Under the pieces are notes generated by a model, which was not told the origin of the DNA, ran no database searches, and saw only the letters and a list, made by a program, of their open reading frames with translations. The position numbers were made by a program, and so were the translations under genes. A DNA stretch of 64,000 nt. It comes from Klenkia taihuensis. GTDB taxonomy: Bacteria > Actinomycetota > Actinomycetes > Mycobacteriales > Geodermatophilaceae. This document shows positions 42,836-51,515 of this stretch, piece after piece (within the stretch, counting starts at the first letter, position 1; each line of letters begins with the position of its first letter). The stretch spans positions 1 through 64,000 of the forward strand of contig NZ_FOMD01000003.1 in the NCBI RefSeq assembly GCF_900112525.1. Reading direction: 5' to 3'.

Positions 42836-44727
42836 CGACTCACCTCCACGGCGTCATCGGCCGGACTGGTCGCGATGACCGAGATGTCCGTGGCCGTGTC
42901 CGCCACGGGGACGACCACGAGATCGACCTCCGTCGGACCGTCCACCACGCACGCGTTCGCCGCGACAACGCCGTCGACGGTCCGCCAGTGCTTCACGCGT
43001 GGTCGGGCTGCACCCGCGGGCGGGTCGTCCTCTCGTCCTTCTAACGTCGCGATGGACAGCCTCGCCTCCAGCCGGACGGGTCCTTGTGCGGTCACCGCAT
43101 ACCGGGCGATGAGAACAACGCTGCCCGCGTCGTCCTCGACGTGTGGTTCGACAATGGTGACGATCCGCGTCCGGCTGGAGGTGCCGGGTTTCTGTGGACC
43201 TGTTTCGCCGGTCCCCGAGCCGCTCTCACCGATGGATGACCTCGCTGATCCTTTCCTGCGCTCACCGGGCGTGGTGGGCGTCTGATCGGCTGGCGAGGCA
43301 AACGCCGAGGCGACCAGGCCACCCAGGTAGTTGCTCACCGCGCCCAGGGCGGTACGCGAGCTGGTCGACGCGGCGCCCTGTGTGGGCGCACGGAAGACCC
43401 CGAGGACTTCCCGGAGCCGCTGGAACGTCACACGAACGAAGGTGCGTTCCGTACCTGTGAGCTGCTCGAAGACCCAGTTGTCATGGGTGGGCGGCTCAGC
43501 AGCCGCATACACGTCGTCAAGCTCGTCGTCGGCCCGGAATACACCCGCGTAGACGCTGTGCACGGAGCTGGTGGTCGGGCCCTCGTGATAGCGGACGACC
43601 AACTCGGGTGAGCGCATCAAGCAGACGTGGTGGGGGTCCCCGTCCACACCCGCGAACGATGCGGCCAGGGAAACAGCGTTGGGCTGCATCGGCACTACTA
43701 CCTGGCGGTCCAGCGCGAATCTGCCCAGGCGCTGACGCGGGTTTCGGCACTCCAATGTGCGAGCGGCGTCCGTCGGTAGGCGGCGGTAGGCCGACACGAA
43801 CATCCGCAGGGGATAGGACCGCGCTGGATCGGGCGGGGCGAACGAACGCCCATTCGCGGTGACCTCGGGTACGAGACGCTCCGTGCCGCGCTCGGGCAGC
43901 ATGATCGGCCAGAGCTGCCAGGAGATCGTCTCGGCCAGGTGGTCGGCCGCCTGGTCGACATCCTCCAGGTGGTCGAGGTCGGGGTCGATGACGACCAAAG
44001 TGGTTCCTGACTCGCCCGGGGCGAATAGGGTGAGACCGAGTGCCCGTGCCACTTCGTCGGCGTCCTCCCCGATGAGCGGCTCGACGTGGCCTTCTTGTAC
44101 GTCACCCCACCAATGACGTCCGGTGAAAGGGCGGCTTTCCTGATCCACCCGTTCCCGACTGTCGAAGGAGCTCCCCAGCGCGATACCGATGAGGCGTGAG
44201 TTCAGGACATTGTCCTCGCCTGCCGTACGCGTGTACACCAGGATGGTGCCGACCCGGGAGAGGCGGTACAGCACCGCCTTGCCGTAGCCGTAGGTACCAC
44301 CGCCCTGCGCGGTGTCCCGCTTCTCCCCGACATTCAGCACGAAAGAAATCCAGTCACGACGGCCTTCGGCCAACTGATCGGCGCGTGTCGGGCCCCCAAG
44401 GCCCTTGGTCCCACGGTCGACCACCGACAGCAGCCGGAGGTTGGCGGTCCGCACCACGCGGCCGACGCCCAGATGGTCCTGGACGCTGATCGGCGGGGTC
44501 AGAAGTCGCTCCCAGTTTGGCCGGTGGGCAGGCGCGACGCTGGTCAGCTCGAGCCGGTAGGTCGTCTCGACACCGGGCAACCGTGCGTCCCACGAGTTCT
44601 GTGCGGTTTCGCGGACGAACACTGTGAGTGGGTCGACGGGTGGCCGCCCGAGCTGGTTGCGGATGCCCTCGGACGCGATCGCGCCCGTCGGAGGAAAGGG
44701 TTGTGACCACCAGCGCGGCGTGGTCAT
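42832..44727 (-). CDS. paraMORC-type GHKL ATPase
   Basis: A 631-residue GHKL protein. The Bergerat fold is clear: VRETAQNSWDAR (E40, N44, D47), VVDRGTKGLGG (D104, G106, G109) and GGGTYGYGKAVLY (about 142-154). An S5-like transducer follows, then a less conserved C-terminus ending in a beta-rich region. It differs from the MORC-kinase at 36053 in sequence and in lacking a second ATPase half. MORC-like ATPases of this kind are known from prokaryotic restriction-modification loci, where they accompany Z1 helicases and nucleases. ATG 44727 overlaps the stop of the nuclease gene. Confidence 0.86.
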   Translation of the reverse strand: MTTPRWWSQPFPPTGAIASEGIRNQLGRPPVDPLTVFVRETAQNSWDARLPGVETTYRLELTSVAPAHRPNWERLLTPPISVQDHLGVGRVVRTANLRLLSVVDRGTKGLGGPTRADQLAEGRRDWISFVLNVGEKRDTAQGGGTYGYGKAVLYRLSRVGTILVYTRTAGEDNVLNSRLIGIALGSSFDSRERVDQESRPFTGRHWWGDVQEGHVEPLIGEDADEVARALGLTLFAPGESGTTLVVIDPDLDHLEDVDQAADHLAETISWQLWPIMLPERGTERLVPEVTANGRSFAPPDPARSYPLRMFVSAYRRLPTDAARTLECRNPRQRLGRFALDRQVVVPMQPNAVSLAASFAGVDGDPHHVCLMRSPELVVRYHEGPTTSSVHSVYAGVFRADDELDDVYAAAEPPTHDNWVFEQLTGTERTFVRVTFQRLREVLGVFRAPTQGAASTSSRTALGAVSNYLGGLVASAFASPADQTPTTPGERRKGSARSSIGESGSGTGETGPQKPGTSSRTRIVTIVEPHVEDDAGSVVLIARYAVTAQGPVRLEARLSIATLEGREDDPPAGAARPRVKHWRTVDGVVAANACVVDGPTEVDLVVVPVADTATDISVIATSPADDAVEVSR

Positions 44728-45716
44728 GCGTGTTCCAGGAGAAAGCGCGTCGGCTCGACGTGCGTGTGGTGGGCGAGGGCTGGCGGGGCGTCCAGATCGA
44801 CCGTGTAGTCGATCTGGTCAACTCCACTCAGAGCAGCATCACCGGTGAGGCCATGTGTCGTGATCCGGGGAAAACCACGGCCGACCTGATACGTCCTGCT
44901 CTCGACCACGTCGAAGGCCGTCCGTGCGTACACTTCTCGGTCCCTCTCGTCATAGCCGGCCTTTCGCAGCAACATCCGGAAACTGGCGGTGTCGTCGGTC
45001 AGCGCCAGGATGTCGTCGACGAGATCCGGGACGGAAATGCCTTGCTGATTGCGCACCCGAAGCCAGAGGAGGACGAGTCCGCCCTCGGGGCTGCCGTCCA
45101 GCTGGTCGACACCGTGAACGCGGACCATCCTTCCCTCGGGCGCCGCAGTCGTCTTGACCTCGACGGCTCGAGAGCCGCGGTGGAAGTCCTGGGCGGAGCC
45201 CGTAGGACCGGTCCAGAAGGCGACAGCGCCGGGGTCGGCTGCGATCAGCGAGCGGAGAAAATGCAGTTCACCGAAAAGCCCCGCCAACGCCGACGGCGTC
45301 AAGAGGGGGCGAGCGCCGGCGAGCAGCGAGCGCCAGTCCTTCAATACGTCGCGCAACGCGGCTACAGCACGGTCCGGGGCAGCGTTGATCCGGTCGGTCA
45401 CCTCAACGCAGAGAGCCGTGAACAGGTCCTTCAACCGTTCGTCCACGAGCTCGAGCGAGGCGTACTGCTGATAGCTTCGCTCGTCCTCCAGGGCCCGCCG
45501 GCGCAGGACGACGGCCTCGCCGTTGATCGCCTCCTTCAGGCTGTGCCCAGCGGCGAGTGGCACCAGCAGATGCCGGTGTCCGAAAGCGTCGACAGCGACC
45601 TGGAGCTCGCCGGGAGGAGTGCGGGTGCCGATCGAGACCGAGCGGAAGGCCGCAATGACCGGCTGCTGCTCGAGGACCGACCAGAGCCGCTCCAGGTCGG
45701 CGGAGTCGACGGTCAC
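44724..45716 (-). CDS. PD-(D/E)XK nuclease (DUF4420-like)
   Basis: A 330-residue nuclease. The active site is readable as GELHFL (E150), then SAQDFHRGSRAVEVKTT with D177, E186 and K188, which is the E...D...ExK core of the PD-(D/E)XK fold. N-terminal residues form a mixed domain with no other motif. It is the expected cleaving subunit of the five-gene complex. The GTG at 45716 overlaps the stop of the Z1 helicase gene. The family is often annotated as PD-(D/E)XK motif protein. Confidence 0.88.
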   Translation of the reverse strand: MTVDSADLERLWSVLEQQPVIAAFRSVSIGTRTPPGELQVAVDAFGHRHLLVPLAAGHSLKEAINGEAVVLRRRALEDERSYQQYASLELVDERLKDLFTALCVEVTDRINAAPDRAVAALRDVLKDWRSLLAGARPLLTPSALAGLFGELHFLRSLIAADPGAVAFWTGPTGSAQDFHRGSRAVEVKTTAAPEGRMVRVHGVDQLDGSPEGGLVLLWLRVRNQQGISVPDLVDDILALTDDTASFRMLLRKAGYDERDREVYARTAFDVVESRTYQVGRGFPRITTHGLTGDAALSGVDQIDYTVDLDAPPALAHHTHVEPTRFLLEHA

Positions 45717-48319
45717 GCGGCCTCGTCGTCCTGCTCCAGGACCGACAGGTCCTCCTCCTCCACGACGACGTTCGACAAATCGGCGCTCCAGTACTCGACG
45801 TCCGAGTCGGATGTGCCAGGTCGGGGCTTCGGGAAGACGAGGGCCACCCCGACGACCACATCGTCGGTAGGTGCAGCCAGGGGCACACGCCCGGCCCGGT
45901 CGGTGTTCGACTCAGGCTCGATCGGATAGATCAGCAGCAGGCCCTGGTCCGGGCGCTGGGCATTACGTAGGCCGAGGATCTGGTCGCGGCTGCCGATGTC
46001 CTCCCCATCGACGACGAGGTCGATGGTCTCGTCGCGGCGGCTGCTCAATGTCTTTATGTCCGCGACCGCGTCGAGGACGGGATCAGAATGGTGTCCCAGA
46101 CGGGAGCGCTTGACCATTCGTACGGCCACTTCATTGCCAAGGTCGCAGCGGAGGGTTGTCGCGCCGGGGCGGGAGTTTCCGACAACCGCGACACTCCATT
46201 GCCCAAGGGCGCCCTTGCTGACGCGCTTGGCGATGTATTCGATCAGCCTAGTGCGGTCACCGTCTGAGCTGCGCTCATCGAAGGCGTACTTCAGGAGGAA
46301 CGCCTTGACGTCGTCATGGGGTACCTGGGTGAACAGGGCGGTCTCCTCTCGCGGCGGCGTCTCCCTCACCCCGTGACGTTGGGCGTCACCGATCAAGGAT
46401 CGAGCGGCCGCGGCGTTCGACGCCAGGATTTCCGCCCCGCCGGGGCTGACGTCGAAGAAACGCGACTCGACGAGAGTTCCCCCGTAGGCAGCGTGCGCCA
46501 GTACCGCTGATTTCATCTTCGCCTTGGCGGTGATGCTCATCTTCGGATGCGACCTGAGGCGGACGGCGAACGTCAGGGGCGTCTCCGCGGGGTTGTGCAT
46601 GTAACGGTCGATGTCCCGGCGCATGTCCGCCTCGACGGTGGCCAGATGACTGAACCACTCCTTCAGCTCGTCGGTCATCCAAATTCGCGGTAGGTCGCCG
46701 TAGCCCGTCCGGTAGCCGAACCACCGACCCATCTGGAGCAAGGTGTCGTAGGCGGACACGGCCCGCACGAAGAGGCTCGACACCAATCCCTCGAGCGTCA
46801 GGCCCCGGGACAGAGTGTTTCCACCGATCGCGATCGCAGTGACGGGGCCGGACTCGTAGTTCAGCCGGTCGGTGCTGCGGTAGTTGTCGATGATGATGCG
46901 CGTGTCGCGGACGACGGCGGACATCGATTCGAGGACAGCCTCGAAAGCGATCGGCTGTTCACCGAACCCGGCTGATGGGACCAGGCCCGTTTCCCGCTCC
47001 CAGGTCGATCGCAGACGATCGATCGTCCGCTCGTCGTTGCGCTCCAAGCGGGCCAGAGTCGACGAGCGAAAGCTCAGCAGCGGGTCCTTGAACGCCTCGT
47101 GGACCAAGGTCTCGGTCGTCGTGTGGACGAGCATCGTCGAGTGAGGGTTGCCGCCGCCTCGCACGCGCCGTGCGGCAGTCGCCAACCAGAACCATTCGAC
47201 CGCTGCCTGCAGCGAGTGCGTGAGGGCTGGCTGGAAAGTTGACGCTTCCTTCTTGTTCCGTGGCTTGAGGTCGGCCACCTCGTCGTCCGGGACGGTGCGG
47301 ATCATGTCGTGGCCGCCAGGGAGGTCGGCCGGGTCCTCGCCGTCAAGCAGGTCGCGACCAAAGAGGACCTCTGCGCCGTGATAGCCGTCCGGCTGCGGGA
47401 GGTTGACGATGAAGTCCCTCGGATAGAAGTCCTCCTCTACCGAGGGATCGATCAGCAGGTTTGCGAACGGGGTCGCCGTGTAGCCCACGTAACCGACGCG
47501 GGGAAATTTGGCCAGGACGTCGAACAGCAACGGGTTGATCTTCGACGTCGCGACGGTCGACTGGTCGGCCTCATCGTCGATGATCAGGGTCGGACAATCC
47601 TCAAGGTATTCACCCGCGTTGGCTAGCCAGGTCCTCAGCTTCCGAAGGACCGCAGCATTCTTCTTGACCACCAGGAGCAAGCGCTGGTCGGTCGAAGCGA
47701 AGAAGGCTTTCGGGTTTGGCGGGGGCACGAAGTCATGCGTCTCGCTCGTGACCTGGTGCCACTGCCCGGGGTTGGCCTCCACCAGGTCCTTGACCAAACG
47801 GATCTGCGTCTGTCGGCGAAGCGTGTTGTGGATGCCCGACAGAACGATGAACAGGCGGTAACCACGGTCGGCCGCCTTGGCCATCACAGCGGTGAAGTTG
47901 GTGGTCTTTCCCGACTGTACGAAGCCGACGACCAGACCACGCGTGCGGAAGGTGTCCTGCTTCGGATGCTCGAGGAGCGCGACGATCTTCGTAGAGGACT
48001 TGTCGATCGACGCGACGTTCTCTGAGCCGAAGCCCTTGCGCTGCATGGTCGACTCGAGAGCCGGCCAGTTGCGGTCGTTCTCCATGTCCGGACCCGTGTA
48101 CCAGGTCTGGCGGCCGTCCAGAAAAACGGAGGACGGCTCGTCCAGGTTGCGGATCTTCAGACTCTCGGCATCGTGCCGCTCTCGGACCGCTCGGATGATC
48201 GAAGCGTCCGCACCGAACAGTTGCAGGTTCTTCACTGCGTCGTGCGGTGTCATGGACTGTGTGAACCGAAGGAAGACCTGGTAGAGCTGGTCGACCTGTT
48301 CGTCTGTGCCAGTCGTCAT
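45713..48319 (-). CDS. Z1-domain superfamily II helicase
   Basis: An 868-residue ATPase, first in the operon. Motif I is GFVQSGKTTN (about 132-141), motif II IIDDEAD (about 246-252), with KFPRVGYVGYTATPFANL nearby; later GNTLSRGLTLEGLVSSL and MGRWFGYRTGYGDLPRIWM match motifs V and VI of Z1-type helicases. It probably translocates on DNA or remodels the complex to license cleavage. ATG 48319 faces the second methyltransferase across 223 bp, which must hold both promoters. Confidence 0.9.
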   Translation of the reverse strand: MTTGTDEQVDQLYQVFLRFTQSMTPHDAVKNLQLFGADASIIRAVRERHDAESLKIRNLDEPSSVFLDGRQTWYTGPDMENDRNWPALESTMQRKGFGSENVASIDKSSTKIVALLEHPKQDTFRTRGLVVGFVQSGKTTNFTAVMAKAADRGYRLFIVLSGIHNTLRRQTQIRLVKDLVEANPGQWHQVTSETHDFVPPPNPKAFFASTDQRLLLVVKKNAAVLRKLRTWLANAGEYLEDCPTLIIDDEADQSTVATSKINPLLFDVLAKFPRVGYVGYTATPFANLLIDPSVEEDFYPRDFIVNLPQPDGYHGAEVLFGRDLLDGEDPADLPGGHDMIRTVPDDEVADLKPRNKKEASTFQPALTHSLQAAVEWFWLATAARRVRGGGNPHSTMLVHTTTETLVHEAFKDPLLSFRSSTLARLERNDERTIDRLRSTWERETGLVPSAGFGEQPIAFEAVLESMSAVVRDTRIIIDNYRSTDRLNYESGPVTAIAIGGNTLSRGLTLEGLVSSLFVRAVSAYDTLLQMGRWFGYRTGYGDLPRIWMTDELKEWFSHLATVEADMRRDIDRYMHNPAETPLTFAVRLRSHPKMSITAKAKMKSAVLAHAAYGGTLVESRFFDVSPGGAEILASNAAAARSLIGDAQRHGVRETPPREETALFTQVPHDDVKAFLLKYAFDERSSDGDRTRLIEYIAKRVSKGALGQWSVAVVGNSRPGATTLRCDLGNEVAVRMVKRSRLGHHSDPVLDAVADIKTLSSRRDETIDLVVDGEDIGSRDQILGLRNAQRPDQGLLLIYPIEPESNTDRAGRVPLAAPTDDVVVGVALVFPKPRPGTSDSDVEYWSADLSNVVVEEEDLSVLEQDDEAA

Positions 48320-48542
48320 TGCAACCCCTCCGTTGGCCTGCTGCGGTGAGCGTAAGCACGCGGCCGTCAGGCGAGTCCGGTCGGTCTCGCCTCCTGGTGA
48401 GGTCGGGACCGCAGTGACTGATGAGGCGTGTGCTGCGTCCAGTGTCCGCAGAGTTCGAAAGGTGCCGTCCCGTCGTGGTCGTGGATGGGACGGCTAGGCG
48501 TCGCTGGTCGGAGCTGTGGCCGCTGCCGGCTAACGTGAGTGC

Positions 48543-49658
48543 GTGCCGGGGACCAAATTCACCATGCTCGATCTGTTCGCGGGTTGCGGGGGACTGACCC
48601 GTGGGTTTATCGATCAGGGCAGCTTCGATGGCGTCGGTGGTGTGGAGCTGGATCGAGCAGCGGCAGCGACCTACGCCGCCAACTTCGATCCGACCGGACT
48701 TCACACCTACACGGGCGACATAGCCGGATTCACGAATGTGCCCTCCGTGGATCTCGTCGTCGGGGGGCCTCCGTGTCAGGGCTTCTCGGCGCTCGGTAAG
48801 CGGGACCCCACGGATGTTCGCAATCAGCTCTGGCGGCAGTTCGTCCGGGTCGTCCGTGATTCGGACGCCCGCATGTTCGTTTTCGAGAACGTCGATCGGT
48901 TCGCGAAGACGTTGGAGTTTCAACGACTCCGAGATGCAGCCGGCGAGGGAGGGGAACTTGCTGACTTTCGTACCCAGGTCTTCCGGCTGAACGCCGCCGA
49001 CTACGGCGCTCCTCAGAAACGCGTCCGAACGGTCATCGTCGGCTCGAGTATCGGTCCGATCGCCGAACCTGCTCCGACTCACGCAAGGCGCCCGGCGGAG
49101 GGTCGAGACCGGTGGGTCAGCCTCCGCGATGCGTTCGCTGGCGGACCCCTCGTTCTTGAACTGCCCGTCCGGGCGGAGCGCCTCCCGGATCGCTCGGTCG
49201 ACTTCCAAGGTGGTGAGGTGCCTGGCGCATTCGAGCTCCGGGAATTGCACGTCACCCGCAACTATGACTTGAAATCGCTGATCCGCTATGCGCACATCCA
49301 GCCGGGGCAGAGCCGATTCGCGCTCCCGGATGAGCTCCAGTACCCCTGCTGGCGTAAGCACACGAAGGGGGCCGGTGACGTGCTCGGGCGGCTCCGATGG
49401 GACGAGCCTGCCGTGACCATCCGTACGGAGTTCTTCAAACCGGAGAAGGGGCGCTTTCTCCACCCGCAGTGGGAGAACGGCGGGGAGCAGATCAACCGCG
49501 CGCTTACCCACGCCGAGGCCGCGGTCGTGCAGGGCTTCGACGCGCGTCACGTCTGGTGCGGCACGAAGACCGAGATTGCCCGCCAGATCGGGAATGCTGT
49601 GCCGCCGCCGCTGGCCCGGGCGATTGCCCAGCCTGTGGCCGAACGGCTGGGCGCCTGA
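48543..49658 (+). CDS. DNA (cytosine-5) methyltransferase, second copy
   Basis: A 371-residue C5 methyltransferase divergent from the Z1 gene. Motif I DLFAGCGGLTRGF, IV GGPPCQGFS, VI FENVDRF, VIII PQKRVRTV and X RQIGNAVPPP are intact. The stretch VTIRTEFFKPEKGRFLHP near the C-terminus is nearly the same as in the first copy, while the middle differs more. The GTG at 48543 is used. Two related methyltransferases around one restriction unit may modify the two strands of a non-palindromic site or two related sites. Confidence 0.93.
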   Translation: MPGTKFTMLDLFAGCGGLTRGFIDQGSFDGVGGVELDRAAAATYAANFDPTGLHTYTGDIAGFTNVPSVDLVVGGPPCQGFSALGKRDPTDVRNQLWRQFVRVVRDSDARMFVFENVDRFAKTLEFQRLRDAAGEGGELADFRTQVFRLNAADYGAPQKRVRTVIVGSSIGPIAEPAPTHARRPAEGRDRWVSLRDAFAGGPLVLELPVRAERLPDRSVDFQGGEVPGAFELRELHVTRNYDLKSLIRYAHIQPGQSRFALPDELQYPCWRKHTKGAGDVLGRLRWDEPAVTIRTEFFKPEKGRFLHPQWENGGEQINRALTHAEAAVVQGFDARHVWCGTKTEIARQIGNAVPPPLARAIAQPVAERLGA

Positions 49659-49745
49659 AGGGCAGCCGCCGAGGTGCCCCGATTGTCGTCGGCCTGCACG
49701 ACGGCCAGCCGGTGCCGCCAGTAAAGGGGTGCGGAGCGTTGCGGG

Positions 49746-50082
49746 CTCGACCCGGCGAACCCCGCTCGCTACCTCGATGCTCTGCTGCGCGACGGCGGCG
49801 TGCCGTGGGCCATCGGGATGAAGGTGTCCGGCGCGGGTGCGGTCGGCCGCTACTACCGGCACGCAATCGGGCAGGCAGTCCTGTACCGGCACTCCATTCA
49901 CTCGGCCGACCGGCTGGACGCCTAGGTCAACGACCACGAGCTGGACCGGAAAGGTGCGAGCAGCCGTGGTCGTGCCCGACTTGGCCAAGCGCCCGGAGTG
50001 GCGCGGCCGGCTGCAAACGCCGTGCGGGTGCTTCGACGTAGCGGTCGTCAAGGTCGACCGGTGGGCGGCTCTGCTTCGCTGA
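49746..50082 (+). pseudogene. Remnant of an unrecognised gene
   Basis: One frame from 49746 reads LDPANPARYLDALLRDGGVP, then WAIGMKVSGAGAVGRYYRHA and IGQAVLYRHSIHSADRLDA, and then hits a TAG at 49923 in the context CCTAGG. A different frame continues with AAVVVPDLAKRPEWRGRLQT and FDVAVVKVD to a stop at 50082. The two pieces look like one former protein broken by an amber codon and a frameshift; no family was assigned. The sequence from 50083 to 50287 holds no other gene apart from the promoter region of the EcsC-like gene. Confidence 0.55.
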
Positions 50083-50287
50083 CCGGAGCGGGGGTGAGCG
50101 CGATGCGAGCCCACGATGCGTGGGATCTGTGGGACCTGAGGGCCCGATGGGGAACCCGGGTGATTCGGAACGGCGCGGCTGCCCGACGTCCGCGCCCCAT
50201 TGGCCGAGCATGCAGATGGTGGCGGGAGATCGGGCTGGACTATCACCCGAGATAGCGGCCGCGAGGTCGCGTGATGAGGAGACCCTT

Positions 50288-50926
50288 ATGACCGAGCTGA
50301 CTGTGCGTGAGCACGACGAGTCGAAGGCCCAGGCAGTCGTCAGCAACGTGCTCGCGGTGAGCATCAAGGGCAAGGGTCCGTTCAAGAGCGCGCAGATGAT
50401 CGCCGACGAGCACCTGGCACGTCATGGCGACGTCGAGAAGGCCGTCCAGAAGGTCATCGCAACGCACACGCGTCTGGTCGGTATGAGTGGCTTCGCAACC
50501 GGTTTGGGTGGGCTCCTTACCCTGCCCATCACCGTGCCGACCGACGTCGGGGTCTTCTACATGCAGGCGTCGCGCTGCGCCGCTGCGGTTGCACACCTTC
50601 GTGGTTACGACCTCGATTCCGACGAGGTGCGGAGCATTGTCGCCATGACCACCTTGGGCGCGAGCGGAGTCGCGATTGCAGCCGAGTTCGGGGTGGACCT
50701 CGGCACACGCGCTGCGGTGGCAGCTTTGAAGAAGGTTCCTGGTCGAGTGCTCATCGACATCAACAAGAAGGTCGGGTTCCGCCTGGTGACCAAGGCGGGG
50801 ACCACGGGAGTCGTCAACTTGACGAAGCTCGTGCCGCTCGTAGGCGGCGGCGTCGGCTCCTCGGTGAACGTGGTCGGTATGCGCTCGATCGGTCGCTACG
50901 CGACGCGGAACTTCCCCGTGGCGTGA
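50288..50926 (+). CDS. EcsC-family protein
   Basis: A 212-residue protein of the EcsC family. A helical N-terminus is followed by hydrophobic, glycine-rich stretches: VGMSGFATGLGGLLTLPIT and VPTDVGVFYMQASRCAAAVA, with GYDLDSDEVRSIVAM and VPLVGGGVGSSVNV afterwards, as in the family. GAGGAGAC precedes the ATG at 50288. EcsC proteins are membrane-associated and of unclear function. It stands at the right side of the defence island among decayed genes but looks intact. Confidence 0.85.
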   Translation: MTELTVREHDESKAQAVVSNVLAVSIKGKGPFKSAQMIADEHLARHGDVEKAVQKVIATHTRLVGMSGFATGLGGLLTLPITVPTDVGVFYMQASRCAAAVAHLRGYDLDSDEVRSIVAMTTLGASGVAIAAEFGVDLGTRAAVAALKKVPGRVLIDINKKVGFRLVTKAGTTGVVNLTKLVPLVGGGVGSSVNVVGMRSIGRYATRNFPVA

Positions 50927-50934
50927 GGGCTGGC

Positions 50935-50948
50935 CGGGCCTCGGCCCG
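50935..50948 (+). terminator. Short GC hairpin after the EcsC gene
   Basis: CGGGCC and GGCCCG are reverse complements around TC, so five paired bases with a four-base loop, 8 nt after the EcsC stop. There is no T-tract, so this is only a weak terminator candidate. Confidence 0.3.
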
Positions 50949-51062
50949 ACGCCGGCTGGGACCGGTCGGTTGTGGCCACGGCAGATCATTGCGGTGCCGA
51001 CGCCCCTGATTCGAAGGGGCGAGCTGCACCTGCCTAGCGACCTCTTCAGGGTCCTCGTGCTC

Positions 51063-51464
51063 CTAGAACCGGAGCACCGTCCACCCCATCCCCTCCAGCT
51101 GCGCCGTCACCGACAGGTCGCGCAGCTGATTGGTCTCCAGCTTGACCACCCACCACGCCGAGTTGGCCCGCGGGATGTGCAGGTGCTCGGGGCAGGCGTG
51201 CCAGAAGCAGCCGTCGATGAACACCGCCAACTTGACCCGGGTGAACGCGATGTCTATCGAGCGCCGGCGCTGCCCGGGCACGCGGAACGCCACCCGGTAG
51301 CGCAGCCCCGCGGCGTGCAGCCGCCGGCGCACCGCCATCTCCGGGCCGTTGTCCCGCTTCCGCACCCGCCGCATCCGCGCCGTGAGCTCCATCGAGGAGG
51401 AGCCCGGGTGCGGGGGTGGCGTCGGCACGCGGCGAGGGTCCCGGGCCGGCGCCCGCGACACCAT
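51063..51464 (-). pseudogene. Vsr-like endonuclease gene cut by an in-frame amber
   Basis: The frame from ATG 51464 contains the complete catalytic region of a Vsr protein: ARMRRVRKRDNGPEMAVRRR, RSIDIAFTRVKLAVFIDGCFWHACPEH, and GWTVLRF. It then meets TAG (51065-51063), after which the same frame continues EHEDPEEVARQV. In the intact Vsr at 40732 this position reads LRFWEHED, so the TAG replaces the Trp codon. The product would lack the last helix of about 20 residues. It may still fold, or be read through by a suppressor, but it is most simply a decaying second copy. ATG 51392 is another start. Confidence 0.75.
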
Positions 51465-51515
51465 GGCCCGCGCGGACCTGTGGATCCACCACGCCCGGAC
51501 CGGCAGGGTGGCGGC

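Noticed and set aside
47733-50246. An 837-codon open frame on the minus strand
   Set aside because: Antisense to the second methyltransferase and out of frame with the Z1 gene; both real genes have full motif sets.
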